The notes under the pieces were generated by a model. The model worked only from the letters and a program-made list of their open reading frames with translations, did no database searches and was not told where the DNA came from. Below are positions 1 to 9,307 of a stretch of DNA of 64,000 nt, in pieces (within the stretch, counting starts at the first letter, position 1; every line of letters begins with the position of its first letter). The position numbers were made by a program, and so were the translations under genes. This DNA comes from an uncultured Spirochaetaceae bacterium (lineage in GTDB: Bacteria; Spirochaetota; Spirochaetia; Sphaerochaetales; Sphaerochaetaceae): contig CALXKS010000074.1 of NCBI GenBank assembly GCA_944389015.1, positions 1 to 64,000 on the forward strand. Direction: 5' to 3'.

Positions 1-84
1 GAGGCAGCTGGAGAAGAAGACATCGTCCTCCAGGGTCGCATCCCTGAGTATCTCAAGCTTCTCCTTCATGCTCAGTATTGCCAT
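1..84 (-). CDS. N-terminal fragment of a gene running off the left edge
   Basis: An open frame starts at an ATG (82-84, minus strand) behind a good GGGAGG ribosome binding site and stays open to the window edge, giving 28 residues beginning MAILSMKEK. The segment LEDDVFFSSCL resembles the start of Rpn-type PD-(D/E)XK nuclease/transposase-like proteins, where a short acidic stretch leads into a D-x-x-F core. That resemblance is weak and from memory; the function is open. The start and frame are better supported than the family. Confidence 0.5.
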   Translation of the reverse strand, partial: MAILSMKEKLEILRDATLEDDVFFSSCL

Positions 85-188
85 ATAGGCCTCCCTTAGG
101 AGCATATATGCTTTTCAATAGCTCCTAAATCTTATACGCGCTAAGTAGGCTTTCCTGACAGCTTTCAGAGGAAAAAAGATGGAAAATT

Positions 189-1346
189 TCAGATTCTGGA
201 GAGCATTGCCACTGTCTCAATATGCTCGGAACCTGGGAACATATCGACAGGCTGGATTGCATCTATGCTGTAAGGAAGGAATCTTCTTATATATCTCAGA
301 TCCCTCTGAAGAGTAACTGGGTTGCATGAAATATAGACAATGCGCTCAGGTTCCATCCTGCCAGCCGCTGCAAGGAATTCCTCTGTTGCTCCGCTTCTGG
401 GAGGGTCCAAGAAGAGGACAGAGCATCTGTCGCCGTTCTTTGCCATTTCCTTCATGATCTTCGGGCAGTCACCTTCCATGAATTCAGCATTGTCCAGACT
501 ATTGAGCTTAGCATTCTGTCTGGCATCCATGACAGCCTGATTGGAGCTTTCTATACCTATGACCCTGCCCTTTGATGAAGAGGCTGCAATGAGTGCAATC
601 GTACCTGTTCCTGAATATGCATCGATAATGACATCATCATCTCTGAGTTCAGCCATATTTATTGCGATCTTATACAGTCTTTCCGCCATATATGGATTCA
701 CCTGATAGAATGATTTCGGTGATATCCTGAACTTCAGACCGCAGAGTCTGTCTGTTATGTATCCTTTTCCATATATTACGGACATGGGTGAATCCTCAGG
801 TATGACCATGCTTGTCTTCTCATTATTCCTTATAGTGACAACGGTCTTTACAAACGGATGCTTCTGATGAATGGCTGCGGCAATGTCCGAAACATGGGGA
901 ATCGAAGGCGATCCATGCACAAGGACGACCATGGCCTCATCACTGTGGGCTGCAAGACGTATCAGAACATGTCTAAGCTCCCCTGTGAAATAGTCCTCAT
1001 CGTATGAGGATATACCGAACCTATCTGAAAGGGTCCTGATTGTACGGAGGATCAGGGATGCCCTCTCATCCTCTACTATGCATCTTTTAACAGGGATGAG
1101 CTTATGCGTTCCTCTCCTGTAGATTCCTGTGACCATCTTTCCACGCTCTGTGCCGCAGACAGCCTGCACCTTGCACCTGTATCCTGTTATGGGATCGGCT
1201 GGAAGAACAGGATATACCCTGCCGAAAGATCCAAGAAGCTCCTTCTCGATATTATACTTATCGATTAATTCGCCTTTATATGATGAATCGGCATAAGCAC
1301 AGCTTCCGCAGCGCCCGTAAAGCGGGCAATATCTATCCTTTCCCAT
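189..1346 (-). CDS. rlmD: 23S rRNA (uracil-5-)-methyltransferase, RumA/TrmA family
   Basis: A 385-residue SAM-dependent methyltransferase that would make m5U in 23S rRNA. The iron-sulfur ligands match the RumA pattern: C7, C13 and C16 (C-x5-C-G-x-C) plus C89. The SAM-binding loop DAYSGTGT lies near residue 245, the FLDPPRSG motif follows, the catalytic cysteine is in the SCNP motif near residue 341, and the general base is in GSEHIE near the C-terminus. The N-terminal TRAM domain of E. coli RumA is absent, as in many compact homologues. The start is preceded by GGAGG. RlmC or RlmCD specificity cannot be excluded; the family is secure, the target uridine inferred. Confidence 0.88.
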   Translation of the reverse strand: MGKDRYCPLYGRCGSCAYADSSYKGELIDKYNIEKELLGSFGRVYPVLPADPITGYRCKVQAVCGTERGKMVTGIYRRGTHKLIPVKRCIVEDERASLILRTIRTLSDRFGISSYDEDYFTGELRHVLIRLAAHSDEAMVVLVHGSPSIPHVSDIAAAIHQKHPFVKTVVTIRNNEKTSMVIPEDSPMSVIYGKGYITDRLCGLKFRISPKSFYQVNPYMAERLYKIAINMAELRDDDVIIDAYSGTGTIALIAASSSKGRVIGIESSNQAVMDARQNAKLNSLDNAEFMEGDCPKIMKEMAKNGDRCSVLFLDPPRSGATEEFLAAAGRMEPERIVYISCNPVTLQRDLRYIRRFLPYSIDAIQPVDMFPGSEHIETVAMLSRI

Positions 1347-1356
1347 AATCCCTCCA

Positions 1357-2706
1357 TCAGATTGATGCTTTTATTCCTGTTCTCCGCAGCTTTCTGATCA
1401 TATATGCATATACAGGGATGACAAGAAGATCGGCCCCTATCCATGCAAAAGGCGTAGAGAATACAACGCCCCTGTATCCGAAGATATCACCGAAGATGAT
1501 TGAAGCAGAACATCTTGCCACAAGTTCGATTATACACGCAGCAAACGGTGCAAGGGAGTTCCCCATTGACTGCACTGCGGTCCTGTAAACACACAGCATC
1601 CCCAGAAGAGGATAGAACGGAAGCGTTATGAGGAAGAAATCCGATGCATAGCCGAAAACCTCAGGGGAGGCATCTGTCACGAACATAGGGACAATGAACG
1701 GCTGGACCAAGAGTATTATACCGATCATGATGAAATCCGCGATCTCCGCAAGTATCAGGGAGGACCAGATGCCTTTCCTGATCCTATCTACGTTCCCCGC
1801 CCCGTAGTTCTGCGCTGTATATGCCGCAACTGCTGTGAGGAATGAATGATTCACAAGCGATGATAGCTGATCAACCTTAGTCGCAGCGGTATAGCCTGCG
1901 ATTGCGAATGTCCCGAGCTTGTTCACCGATGCCTGCATAACAAGCTGACCTATGCACATCACAGACATCTGGAAGCCCATGATGAATCCCATATGCATGT
2001 TCTGGACAATGCTCTGCCTATGAGGCTTCCAATACTCCTTCCCGATCCTCAGCACAGGGTAGTTCCGGAGAGCCGCTATGACGGAAAGGACAGCAGCAAG
2101 AAGCTGTGAGAGGACCGTTGCAAGAGCTGCTCCTCCGACCCCCATCCCTAAAGGAACAATGAACACAATGTCGAGGATAACATTGAGAACAGAGGAGAAG
2201 ACCAGGAAGATAAGAGGAATGCGGCTGTCCCCCAGAGCACGGAGGATATTCGAGATGAGATTGTAGAATACAGTCGCACCAGTTCCAAGCAGAACAACAA
2301 GAAGATATATGGAGGCATCCTCTGCAATCTCCTCAGGTATCTTCATAAGACGGACGATCAAAGGAACGAGAGAGCATGTTATCACAGTGATGACAGCGGT
2401 GACAGCAATCGAAATATAGACCGATGCAGCTACAGACCTCTTCACTGCATCCATATCACCACGGCCGAAGCGCTGGCCGAGGATGATGGAGAAGCCTGAT
2501 GTGAGTCCCTGTATGAATACAAGGATGAAGTAGATGAAAACAGTTGTGGATCCAACTGCGGCAAGCGCATTCTCCCCTATTGTCTGTCCGACGATAAGCG
2601 TATCAGCAATCGTATAGAAAAGCTGGAAGAGGCTTCCACCTATAACAGGAATCACGAAACGGATAATTGCACTTATGGGTCTTCCCTTTGTCAATTCTAC
2701 AGCCAT
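1357..2706 (-). CDS. MATE-family multidrug/sodium antiporter
   Basis: A 449-residue inner-membrane protein with about 12 hydrophobic segments and the MATE hallmarks: an N-terminal GRPISAIIRFVIPVIGGSLFQ segment, the PxxxGSLFQLFY-TIADTLIVGQ region and a repeated second half (residues about 240-440). It would export cationic or aromatic compounds in exchange for Na+ or H+. I place the start at the ATG at 2704-2706, because GGAG sits 6-9 bases upstream and the protein then begins like other MATE proteins. An upstream frame adds 38 residues that look non-coding. It lies 10 bases before the rRNA methyltransferase and may be co-transcribed with it. Substrate unknown. Confidence 0.88.
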   Translation of the reverse strand: MAVELTKGRPISAIIRFVIPVIGGSLFQLFYTIADTLIVGQTIGENALAAVGSTTVFIYFILVFIQGLTSGFSIILGQRFGRGDMDAVKRSVAASVYISIAVTAVITVITCSLVPLIVRLMKIPEEIAEDASIYLLVVLLGTGATVFYNLISNILRALGDSRIPLIFLVFSSVLNVILDIVFIVPLGMGVGGAALATVLSQLLAAVLSVIAALRNYPVLRIGKEYWKPHRQSIVQNMHMGFIMGFQMSVMCIGQLVMQASVNKLGTFAIAGYTAATKVDQLSSLVNHSFLTAVAAYTAQNYGAGNVDRIRKGIWSSLILAEIADFIMIGIILLVQPFIVPMFVTDASPEVFGYASDFFLITLPFYPLLGMLCVYRTAVQSMGNSLAPFAACIIELVARCSASIIFGDIFGYRGVVFSTPFAWIGADLLVIPVYAYMIRKLRRTGIKASI

Positions 2707-2831
2707 GGAATTTCTCCGGAGAAGTATTACAGCAAGAGATATGCATTGTGCAAGATTATTCTTAAGGTTTTTCTGATTTTCCGGATAAATATTTTCTGGA
2801 GCTACAGAGTGTACGGGCAATGCAGATCAAT

Positions 2832-2855
2832 CCCGGGCAGATTGCTCCGCCCGGG
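2832..2855 (-). terminator. Strong hairpin after the nucleoside ABC operon
   Basis: Perfect 7-bp GC stem (CCCGGGC / GCCCGGG) with a 10-base loop, 9 bases downstream of the last permease gene. There is no clear T-run on either side, so it may be an RNA 3'-end stabiliser or a factor-dependent terminator. Confidence 0.5.
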
Positions 2856-2863
2856 TATGGTGA

Positions 2864-3811
2864 TCACGTTCTGATCTCTCTGTTGAATGGTTTTCCAAGC
2901 GATGATGGAGCCATTGTCTGATCCTTTGATGTGAAGGAAAGGACAACGATGACCAGAACGTACGGAAGCATTACTGCCAGCTCGTACGGGAATGAAATGC
3001 CCATGCTCTGGATAATCGTCTGGAAAGTCTGCGCGAATGTGAAGAGGAGCGCACCTCCCATTATCTGCAGAGGATGCCAGTGCCCGAAATAGACAAGCGC
3101 GACTGCGATGAATCCACGTCCTGAGATAAGAGTATCGGAGAACATCTTCGCCTGTGCAATCGAGAGATATGCTCCGGCCAGTCCCGCAAGCGCTCCTCCG
3201 AGCATCAGAGCCTCATAGCGGGTTCTTGTCACATTGATTCCCATCGAATCAGCGGCTCTGGGATTTGTACCTGCCGCCCTGACCTTCAGGCCCCAGGGTG
3301 TCTTGAACAGGATGTACATCGCGACAGGGATGAAGAGGTATGCAAGGTATGCCATTGCATTGTGGGAAAAGAGAACATCTCCGAAGAAAGGTATCTTCGA
3401 GAGCAATGGTATATCGATATCGGGGATGCCTGGGATGGACTGCGTTCCTCCGACGAAATGCCTGAAGAGCGTACCTGCTGTTCCGACACCGAACATCTGG
3501 AGTCCAATTCCAGCAATGCCCTGAGGCGCACGGAATGTCACTGTGATGACTGCGAATATGATTCCGAACACAGCACCGAGGGCTGCTGCTGCCACAAAAC
3601 CAAAGAAGTTGTACCACTGTGATACAGCACCGCCGCCACCTGCAGCGAACGGGATGAGCATACCGATGAATGCACCCATTGCCATAACGCCTTCGCATCC
3701 GAGATTGAATACCCCGGCCCTCTGATTGAACATCTCTCCAATGGAAGCGAGAAGGAGCGCAACTGAGAATGGTATGCACATTGCAAGCATATTAGTCAGG
3801 ATATCAAGCAT
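2864..3811 (-). CDS. ABC transporter permease, nucleoside (BMP-associated) type
   Basis: A 315-residue polytopic membrane protein of the branched-chain-amino-acid/ribose permease superfamily, second permease of a BMP-type nucleoside importer (NupQ/YufQ-like). The conserved GxxNPRAADSMGINV loop near residues 180-195 is the coupling region typical of this family, and the N-terminal FNLGCEGVMAMGAF segment is also diagnostic. The start has GGAGG 6 bases upstream. It follows the other permease by 1 base, so the two are almost certainly translated from one message. Purine nucleosides are the likely cargo by family and neighbours; this is not proven by sequence. Confidence 0.88.
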   Translation of the reverse strand: MLDILTNMLAMCIPFSVALLLASIGEMFNQRAGVFNLGCEGVMAMGAFIGMLIPFAAGGGGAVSQWYNFFGFVAAAALGAVFGIIFAVITVTFRAPQGIAGIGLQMFGVGTAGTLFRHFVGGTQSIPGIPDIDIPLLSKIPFFGDVLFSHNAMAYLAYLFIPVAMYILFKTPWGLKVRAAGTNPRAADSMGINVTRTRYEALMLGGALAGLAGAYLSIAQAKMFSDTLISGRGFIAVALVYFGHWHPLQIMGGALLFTFAQTFQTIIQSMGISFPYELAVMLPYVLVIVVLSFTSKDQTMAPSSLGKPFNREIRT

Positions 3812-3812
3812 A

Positions 3813-4898
3813 TCAGGCCTCCTTCTTCCTCAGACTCTGGTACTTTCTCCAGACCCTGTCCTGGAAATATGCATTGGACAGCACCATCTGGGCTGTGACA
3901 ATGACAATGATTATTATTCCCTGCATGACCTGCACGATGTTCGCAGGAACACCGACCTTGGAGGGAGCCAGCGTAGCTCCATAGATCATGAGACCGAAGA
4001 AGAACGATGCGGGGATGATGCCAAACGGATGAAGACCGCCGAAAAGCGCAACGACGACTCCAGAGAAGCCATAGTTGTTCGTTATTCCCTCGATGGCTCT
4101 TCTATGCACACCCGCAAGCTCGATTCCTCCTGCAAGACCTGAGAAGGCTCCTGATATCGCCATTGAGAGCGCTGCATAGAATCCGACGCTGATACCTGCG
4201 TAGCGCGCAGCTCTTGCACCTGAACCGGATGCTCTCATCCTGAATCCGATAGTAGTCTTCCACATGAGGATGTAGATGAGAACAGCAAGCACTATCGCTA
4301 TTATCACACCATAATGAAGACGGCCTGTGATGCGTCCGAGCCAGACATTCTCCGTCAGCCTCATCGACTGCGGCGTACCTGTTCCATAGACCTGCTCTGC
4401 AGGATCAAGATAGATTGTCCTGAGACAGAGCGAATAGAACTGGGCTGCGATGTAGTTGAGCATAACGGTCGAGAGAAGCTCCGACACATTCAGCTTTGCC
4501 CTGAGTATGCCTGGGATGTAGCCCCAGACCCCGCCACCGATCACAGACGCAAGGAGGGCAAGCGGAAGAAGGACCGGGCGGGGAACATCAGGGAAAGCAA
4601 GGGCAACACCTGTGAATGCAAGTATTCCCATTGCCATCTGCCCTTCTGCTCCGATGTTTATTATTCCAGACCGGTATGCGACAGAAATTCCTATTGCGAT
4701 TATGCAGAGCGGAATCGCCCTGATAAGAACCTCCGAGATATGGAGCATATTGGTCAGAGGCGCAATGCAGATCGTATAGAACGTCGCACCTACCTCTGCC
4801 CCGATAAGCCACAGGATCACAGAGGCTATCAGCACTGCTGCGACTATGGCAATAAGTATTATGGCTGCCTTGAAGGCAATCCTGAAGCCTCTTGTCAT
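3813..4898 (-). CDS. ABC transporter permease, nucleoside (BMP-associated) type
   Basis: A 361-residue permease, partner of the downstream 315-residue permease (NupP/YufP-like). It carries the IINIGAEGQMAMG motif near residue 85 and the RASGSGARAARYAGI coupling loop near 230. Its ATG overlaps the stop codon of the ATPase gene (ATGA, 4 bases), showing translational coupling. About nine hydrophobic segments are visible. Together with the ATPase and the BMP binding protein it forms a complete importer in the inner membrane. Confidence 0.88.
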   Translation of the reverse strand: MTRGFRIAFKAAIILIAIVAAVLIASVILWLIGAEVGATFYTICIAPLTNMLHISEVLIRAIPLCIIAIGISVAYRSGIINIGAEGQMAMGILAFTGVALAFPDVPRPVLLPLALLASVIGGGVWGYIPGILRAKLNVSELLSTVMLNYIAAQFYSLCLRTIYLDPAEQVYGTGTPQSMRLTENVWLGRITGRLHYGVIIAIVLAVLIYILMWKTTIGFRMRASGSGARAARYAGISVGFYAALSMAISGAFSGLAGGIELAGVHRRAIEGITNNYGFSGVVVALFGGLHPFGIIPASFFFGLMIYGATLAPSKVGVPANIVQVMQGIIIIVIVTAQMVLSNAYFQDRVWRKYQSLRKKEA

Positions 4899-6412
4899 TC
4901 CTTCACCCCCGCCATAAGTATTCCAAGCCTCTCCTTAGTAGCCTCATCCTGTCTCAGGACCTTCTGGACCGTTCCTTTGTAGATCACAGCGATCCTGTCA
5001 GAGAGATTCATGATCTCCTCTAGCTCCTCTGAGATGAGAAGTATGCCTATACCGCTTTCCCTTATCTCAAGCAGGCGCTGATGGATGAACTCCACAGCAC
5101 CCATATCAAGACCGCGGGTCGGATAGACAGCGACAAGGAAGCTGGGCTTCCTGTCAAGCTCACGGGCAAGGATAACCTTCTGTATATTGCCTCCGGAGAG
5201 GGATCCCGCAGCCGTCATTATCCCTGGGCACCTTATATCAAAGCCCTCGACAAGACGCTCTGCATTCTCCTCCTCTTCCTTCTTCTTCACGATTCCCTTA
5301 TCGGAGAACTTCTCCGTGGAGATATCCTTGAGAACAAGATTCTCCATGATGGAGAATGAAGGGACAATACCTTCGGTATTGCGTTCCTCTGGTATGTATC
5401 CCATTCCCGATGCTATGACATCATGGGGAGAGAGATTCTGTATCTCCTTTCCATTGAGGACAATCCTTCCGCTCTCTGTGCGTCTGAGCCCGTTTATCGC
5501 CTCTGCAAGCTCCCTCTGCCCATTTCCTGAGACTCCTGCAAGTCCTACGATCTCACCGGAGCGCACAGAGAGCGAGAAGCCATTGAGAGCCTTGGTCTTC
5601 ATATCGGACATCACGGTGATATCATCGATTTCAAGCGCCGTCTCACCGCTGGGCTCTCCTGCTCTGTTCTTCGGAAGTATGATCTCATGGCCTGTCATCT
5701 TCGCAGCGATCTCCTGCGAGGAATAATCATCTGTATTGCCGGAGAATACAACCTTGCCATGGCGGAGAATAGTGACTTTATTCGAAAGAGCCTTCACCTC
5801 CTGAAGCTTATGGGAGATGAATATGATAGGAAGCTCCTTTGTCATATTCCTAAGAAGCACGATAAGCTCATCTGTCTCCTGCGGAGTGAGTGCGGATGTC
5901 GGCTCATCGAGGATAAGGAACCTGGCGCCAAGGCAGAGCGTCTTCACAAGCTCAACCCTCTGCTGCTCGCCTACCGAGAGCTGCCAGATATATGCATCTG
6001 GATTCACAGCCAGCCCGTACTTCGAAGAGATATCATCAATCCGCTTCCTAACCTCGCCCAGATCGATGCTTGCATGCTTCCAGGCAGTCTTGTAGCCTAA
6101 AGCGATATTCTCAAGCACCGTCATATTGTGGACGAGCATATATGTCTGATGCACCATCCCGAGGCCGGCTTTGAAAGCATCCTCCGGCCCTCGGAAATGC
6201 ACTTCCTTGTCATTGATCAAAATACGTCCCTCATCGCTCTGATAGAGACCCATGAGGATGTTCATAAGCGTTGTCTTTCCCGCACCGTTCTCACCGACGA
6301 GCGCAAGGACTTCCCCCTCTCCGACGCTTATCGAGATATCATCGGAAGCAAGGACTCCGGGAAAACGCTTTGTTATGTGCTCCATCCGGAGACTTCTGAT
6401 TCTGTTTTCCAT
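4895..6412 (-). CDS. Nucleoside ABC transporter, double ATP-binding protein
   Basis: A 505-residue protein with two ABC domains in tandem, as in NupO/YufO and RbsA. The first domain has a complete Walker A (GENGAGKTT near residue 40), signature LSVGEQQR and Walker B LILDEPT. The second has a degenerate Walker A (GVSGNGQRE) but an intact LSGGNIQK signature, and a Walker B region where VAVYPTRG replaces the usual acidic hhhhDE. This asymmetry is normal for the family: one competent site powers transport. It is separated from the binding-protein gene by 45 bases holding a terminator, so it should be made at a lower level. Confidence 0.92.
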   Translation of the reverse strand: MENRIRSLRMEHITKRFPGVLASDDISISVGEGEVLALVGENGAGKTTLMNILMGLYQSDEGRILINDKEVHFRGPEDAFKAGLGMVHQTYMLVHNMTVLENIALGYKTAWKHASIDLGEVRKRIDDISSKYGLAVNPDAYIWQLSVGEQQRVELVKTLCLGARFLILDEPTSALTPQETDELIVLLRNMTKELPIIFISHKLQEVKALSNKVTILRHGKVVFSGNTDDYSSQEIAAKMTGHEIILPKNRAGEPSGETALEIDDITVMSDMKTKALNGFSLSVRSGEIVGLAGVSGNGQRELAEAINGLRRTESGRIVLNGKEIQNLSPHDVIASGMGYIPEERNTEGIVPSFSIMENLVLKDISTEKFSDKGIVKKKEEEENAERLVEGFDIRCPGIMTAAGSLSGGNIQKVILARELDRKPSFLVAVYPTRGLDMGAVEFIHQRLLEIRESGIGILLISEELEEIMNLSDRIAVIYKGTVQKVLRQDEATKERLGILMAGVKE

Positions 6413-6445
6413 ATCTGAGAGAAAAGGCAGGGAAAACCCTGCCTT
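6413..6445 (-). terminator. Intra-operon terminator between the BMP binding protein and its ABC genes
   Basis: Perfect 9-bp stem (AAGGCAGGG / CCCTGCCTT) with a 4-base loop, followed on the minus strand by TTTTCTC. It lies 12 bases after the binding-protein stop codon. Partial read-through would let the binding protein be made in excess over the membrane components. Confidence 0.82.
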
Positions 6446-6457
6446 GGTCAGTTGCTA

Positions 6458-7486
6458 TCAGAGAGTGGAGTAATCCACATCTGCCCAGGTTGCAAGAGTT
6501 CCATCCGGATCAGCCTTGAATGAATCGATTGTCGATGCGACAAGCTCCTTGAGTTCCGGAGATACCCACTCTGCCTCGAGAGCCGGGTTGTATTCGAATA
6601 TGAATCCGCCGTTTGCGAAATTCATCGGGATGCACTCGCCGCCCTTAACGCCGCTCTCGATTCTGTTCACAAGATCGATCACGACCGCTGCGTAGTTATA
6701 GGAGGAAGCTGCGATGCACTTTGCCTTTCCTTCCTCTGTCGTAAGCTGTGCAAGATCCTGGCCTACCCACATTGCTTTCGGGCTCTCTGCTGTCGCTCTC
6801 AGAGCTCCGATAGCCTGCTGGGATGAACCTGTAAGGACATCAGCGCCGCTTGAAAGCTGGGAAGTCGCGACCTCAGAGGACTTGACATAGTCGGAGAATG
6901 AACCTGTATGCGCGACAAGGATCTTAGCATCTGGATTGACTGCCTGTATGCCAAGAACATAGCCGCGGTTGTAGCGTGCGGCGTCACCGGAGTCGACTGG
7001 GCCTACAAGACCAATGATGTTGTCCTTTGTGACAGTTCCAGCGATAAGACCATTGATGTATCCGGTCTCCTCCGACTCAGGCATGTATGTGAATACATTG
7101 GCCGGTCCGATCTCAGAGGAAGTTCCGAACGCAAACGATACATCAGGATACTCCTCCGCCATCTCGAGTACGAAGTTCTTGTACTGGGCACCATGGGCAA
7201 TGATAAGATCATAGCCATCCGCAACATACTGGCGAGCAATAGATCCAGCGTCGACAGGAAGCATCTTCTCCGAGTATGAATACTCGATCTTCTTGTCAGG
7301 CATCGCTGCGATAGCCTCTGTGATACCATCATGCATCGACTGGCACCAGCCCTTATCATCTATTGTATTCTCAATGATCAGGGCAATCTTGAATGTTCCG
7401 TCATCTGCAGCGCTCTCGCTGCTTCCGGATGCACAAAGACTGAATGCTGCAATAAGCATAATGGCAATTACAAGTAGTCTCTTCAT
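6458..7486 (-). CDS. BMP-family (PnrA-like) nucleoside-binding protein, exported
   Basis: A 342-residue solute-binding protein of the Bmp/Med family. The N-terminus is a signal sequence (MKRLLVIAIMLIAAFSLC) followed by ASGSSES. A cysteine is present at residue 18, but the lipobox FSLC has Leu at -1 and is not canonical, so lipidation is uncertain. Family marks include DKGWCQSMHDGI near residue 45, IIAHGAQY near 95 and the GLVGPVDSGD region near 165. It should deliver purine nucleosides to the adjacent permeases; Treponema PnrA is the named precedent. The start has AAGGAG 7 bases upstream and a TATAAT box further up. Confidence 0.88.
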   Translation of the reverse strand: MKRLLVIAIMLIAAFSLCASGSSESAADDGTFKIALIIENTIDDKGWCQSMHDGITEAIAAMPDKKIEYSYSEKMLPVDAGSIARQYVADGYDLIIAHGAQYKNFVLEMAEEYPDVSFAFGTSSEIGPANVFTYMPESEETGYINGLIAGTVTKDNIIGLVGPVDSGDAARYNRGYVLGIQAVNPDAKILVAHTGSFSDYVKSSEVATSQLSSGADVLTGSSQQAIGALRATAESPKAMWVGQDLAQLTTEEGKAKCIAASSYNYAAVVIDLVNRIESGVKGGECIPMNFANGGFIFEYNPALEAEWVSPELKELVASTIDSFKADPDGTLATWADVDYSTL

Positions 7487-7516
7487 GCTTTTTCTCCTTA
7501 TTATTGTGTTAACTTG

Positions 7517-7545
7517 ATTATAATATTTATTGAGTTTCTTTCATA
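7517..7545 (-). promoter_or_regulatory. Probable promoter of the nucleoside importer operon
   Basis: A perfect TATAAT (7517-7522, minus strand) lies 30 bases upstream of the binding-protein start. The 17-base-spaced -35 position (7540-7545) reads TATGAA, a poor match, so an activator or a weak promoter is likely. No purine-riboswitch fold is evident in the short leader. Confidence 0.45.
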
Positions 7546-7593
7546 GACAGTTTTAATTGGAAATGGTGGTAGTATATAGATGGAGGAACTTTT

Positions 7594-7989
7594 ATGGATG
7601 AAATACTGGCATTTCTGAAGAAGGCTGGGACATACTATCTTGCAACCGATGACAACGGGCAGCCAAGGGTAAGACCATTCGGGACTGCAACCCTTTACGA
7701 CGGCAGGATCTATATACAGACGGGCAAGAAGAAGAGCGTATCGATGCAGATGCATGCAAACCCGCGCATCGAGATATGCGCTTTTCTTGATGGAGACTGG
7801 CTTAGAATTCAGGCAGAAGCGGTGGAAGATGACAGAAGAGATGCCCGGAAAGCAGTCCTTGATGACTATCCGGAGCTGAGAGCAATGTACAATGAAGACG
7901 ACGGAAATACCGAGGTGTTCTATCTTAAGAATGCGACTGCTGTGTTCTCTTCCTTCACGAAGCCTGCAAGGACGGTGGTATTTGGATAA
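7594..7989 (+). CDS. Pyridoxamine 5'-phosphate oxidase-like FMN-binding protein
   Basis: A 131-residue split beta-barrel protein of the PNPOx-like superfamily. The opening, a helix with a TYYLATDDNGQPRVRPFGT segment (residues about 12-30), and the IYIQTGKKKSVSMQMHANPRIEICAF stretch are the usual FMN-contact regions of small single-domain family members. These are flavin- or F420-type reductases or stress proteins of unknown substrate, rather than true PdxH. GGAGG precedes the ATG by 9 bases. It divergently faces the BMP gene and its last codons overlap the ATPase gene that follows. Confidence 0.8.
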   Translation: MDEILAFLKKAGTYYLATDDNGQPRVRPFGTATLYDGRIYIQTGKKKSVSMQMHANPRIEICAFLDGDWLRIQAEAVEDDRRDARKAVLDDYPELRAMYNEDDGNTEVFYLKNATAVFSSFTKPARTVVFG

Positions 7990-9307
7990 GTCCGATATAA
8001 GGGTTGCGGAGCTCAGGCTCATGGATTTCAGGAATGTCAGGCAGGGAGAGTTCTCCATGCCATCATTCATCCGTAGCTCTTCCACTCCCGACATCCTCGG
8101 GATCTACGGGCAGAACGGGTCAGGCAAGAGCGCTGCAATTGAGGCCCTGGGGCTGATACAGAGGATAATGACAGGGGAAGAGCTTCCAGGCAGAAGCTAT
8201 GATTATATAAACATAGATAGCAGCAGTGCCACCCTGTCCCTCTCCTTCTCCATCGAGGATGATGGCAAGAGTATATGCATCCTCCGCTATGAGATTGTGA
8301 TTGCAAGCGACATGGATGCTGCGGCAATCGCATCAGAAGCGCTTTACAGAAAGGATCCAGGAAAGAGGGAAAGATGCATCATCTCCTTCTCCAGGAAGGA
8401 CAGGAAGATCGCACCCTCTTCAGCTGTCAGGCAGCTCAGGGCTGATAAGGAGACAGCATTGGATCTCATGGTTGCCATGAGAATGGCTGAGAAGGAGGAT
8501 ATCTCATTCCTCTTCGGAGATGATGCTGCCTATCCCATGCTCTCTGCAGCGATTCCTGAGATCAGGGCACTGAAGGAGTATGCAGAGACATCATTCATCG
8601 TCCTTACTGCCGATGATTCAGGTCTCAGCGGCGGTATTCTCAGGATATCCTACCAGCAGATAAGACATGGAAGGCCTATGAAAGGCAGGATCATGATCGA
8701 CATCTCAAAACCTGCAGTGATCTCAAACGAGGAGGAGCGCTTCCTTGAGGATCTCATCGAGGAGATGAACAAGGTCCTTACCGCCATCGTTCCACGCCTG
8801 AGGATAGGAATCTACAAAGTCGGAGAGGAGCTGACTGCAGAGGGACGGAAAGGCATTGCCGTCGAGATTGTCTCCTACAAGAACGACACCCCCATACCTC
8901 TGCGATCGGAATCGGTCGGGATAATCAAGATCATATCCCTGCTCTCTTGCCTTCTTGCAGTCTACAATTCAAGATCGGTATGCCTTGTCATTGATGAGTT
9001 CGATGCATCGATCTTCGAGTTCCTGCTCGGCGAGCTGATCGCTGTATTCGAGAGCGGAGCCAAGGGGCAGCTCATATTCACAAGCCACAATCTACGCATC
9101 CTTGAGATGGTGGGAAGCGACAGCATCATATTCAGCACGGCAAATCCCGATAACCGGTATATCCGTCTCAAGGTAAAGCCAGGGAACCTCAGGGATGAAT
9201 ACCTGAGATCCCTTCTCCTCGGAGGCACAGAGGAGGACATCTATGAGAAGACAGATCCTTTTGAGATCGGGAAAGCACTGAGAAACGCCTGGAAGAGAGA
9301 TGAGTGA
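7982..9307 (+). CDS. SMC/RecF-like AAA ATPase, first gene of an ATPase-TOPRIM pair
   Basis: A 441-residue ATPase of the SMC/RecF/OLD-like type. It opens with the beta-strand pattern IRVAELRLMDFRNVRQGEF and has Walker A GQNGSGKS (residues about 43-50). Walker B LVIDEFD lies near residue 338, followed by FTSHN near 366, a His switch typical of ABC-type AAA_15/AAA_21 ATPases. I choose the TTG at 7982 because AAGGA lies 9 bases upstream and the N-terminal strand is then complete; a longer frame through the previous gene is unsupported. Its 3' end overlaps the next gene by 8 bases. Such pairs (RloA/RloB, AbiLi/AbiLii, OLD systems) are often anti-phage; here that role is inferred. Confidence 0.8.
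   Translation: MDKSDIRVAELRLMDFRNVRQGEFSMPSFIRSSSTPDILGIYGQNGSGKSAAIEALGLIQRIMTGEELPGRSYDYINIDSSSATLSLSFSIEDDGKSICILRYEIVIASDMDAAAIASEALYRKDPGKRERCIISFSRKDRKIAPSSAVRQLRADKETALDLMVAMRMAEKEDISFLFGDDAAYPMLSAAIPEIRALKEYAETSFIVLTADDSGLSGGILRISYQQIRHGRPMKGRIMIDISKPAVISNEEERFLEDLIEEMNKVLTAIVPRLRIGIYKVGEELTAEGRKGIAVEIVSYKNDTPIPLRSESVGIIKIISLLSCLLAVYNSRSVCLVIDEFDASIFEFLLGELIAVFESGAKGQLIFTSHNLRILEMVGSDSIIFSTANPDNRYIRLKVKPGNLRDEYLRSLLLGGTEEDIYEKTDPFEIGKALRNAWKRDE

Noticed and set aside
2707-2820. 38-codon upstream extension of the first MATE gene
   Set aside because: No ribosome binding site and non-family residues; GGAG precedes the ATG at 2706.
3249-3779. Long open frames opposite or out of phase with the nucleoside permeases and ATPase (e.g. 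3249-3779, 3726-4142, 4314-4982)
   Set aside because: They are shadows of genes with clear family motifs, have no ribosome binding site, and read as Cys/His/Ser-rich low-quality protein.
7487-7593. Purine riboswitch before the nucleoside importer
   Set aside because: The leader is about 25 bases and shows no three-way junction; too short.
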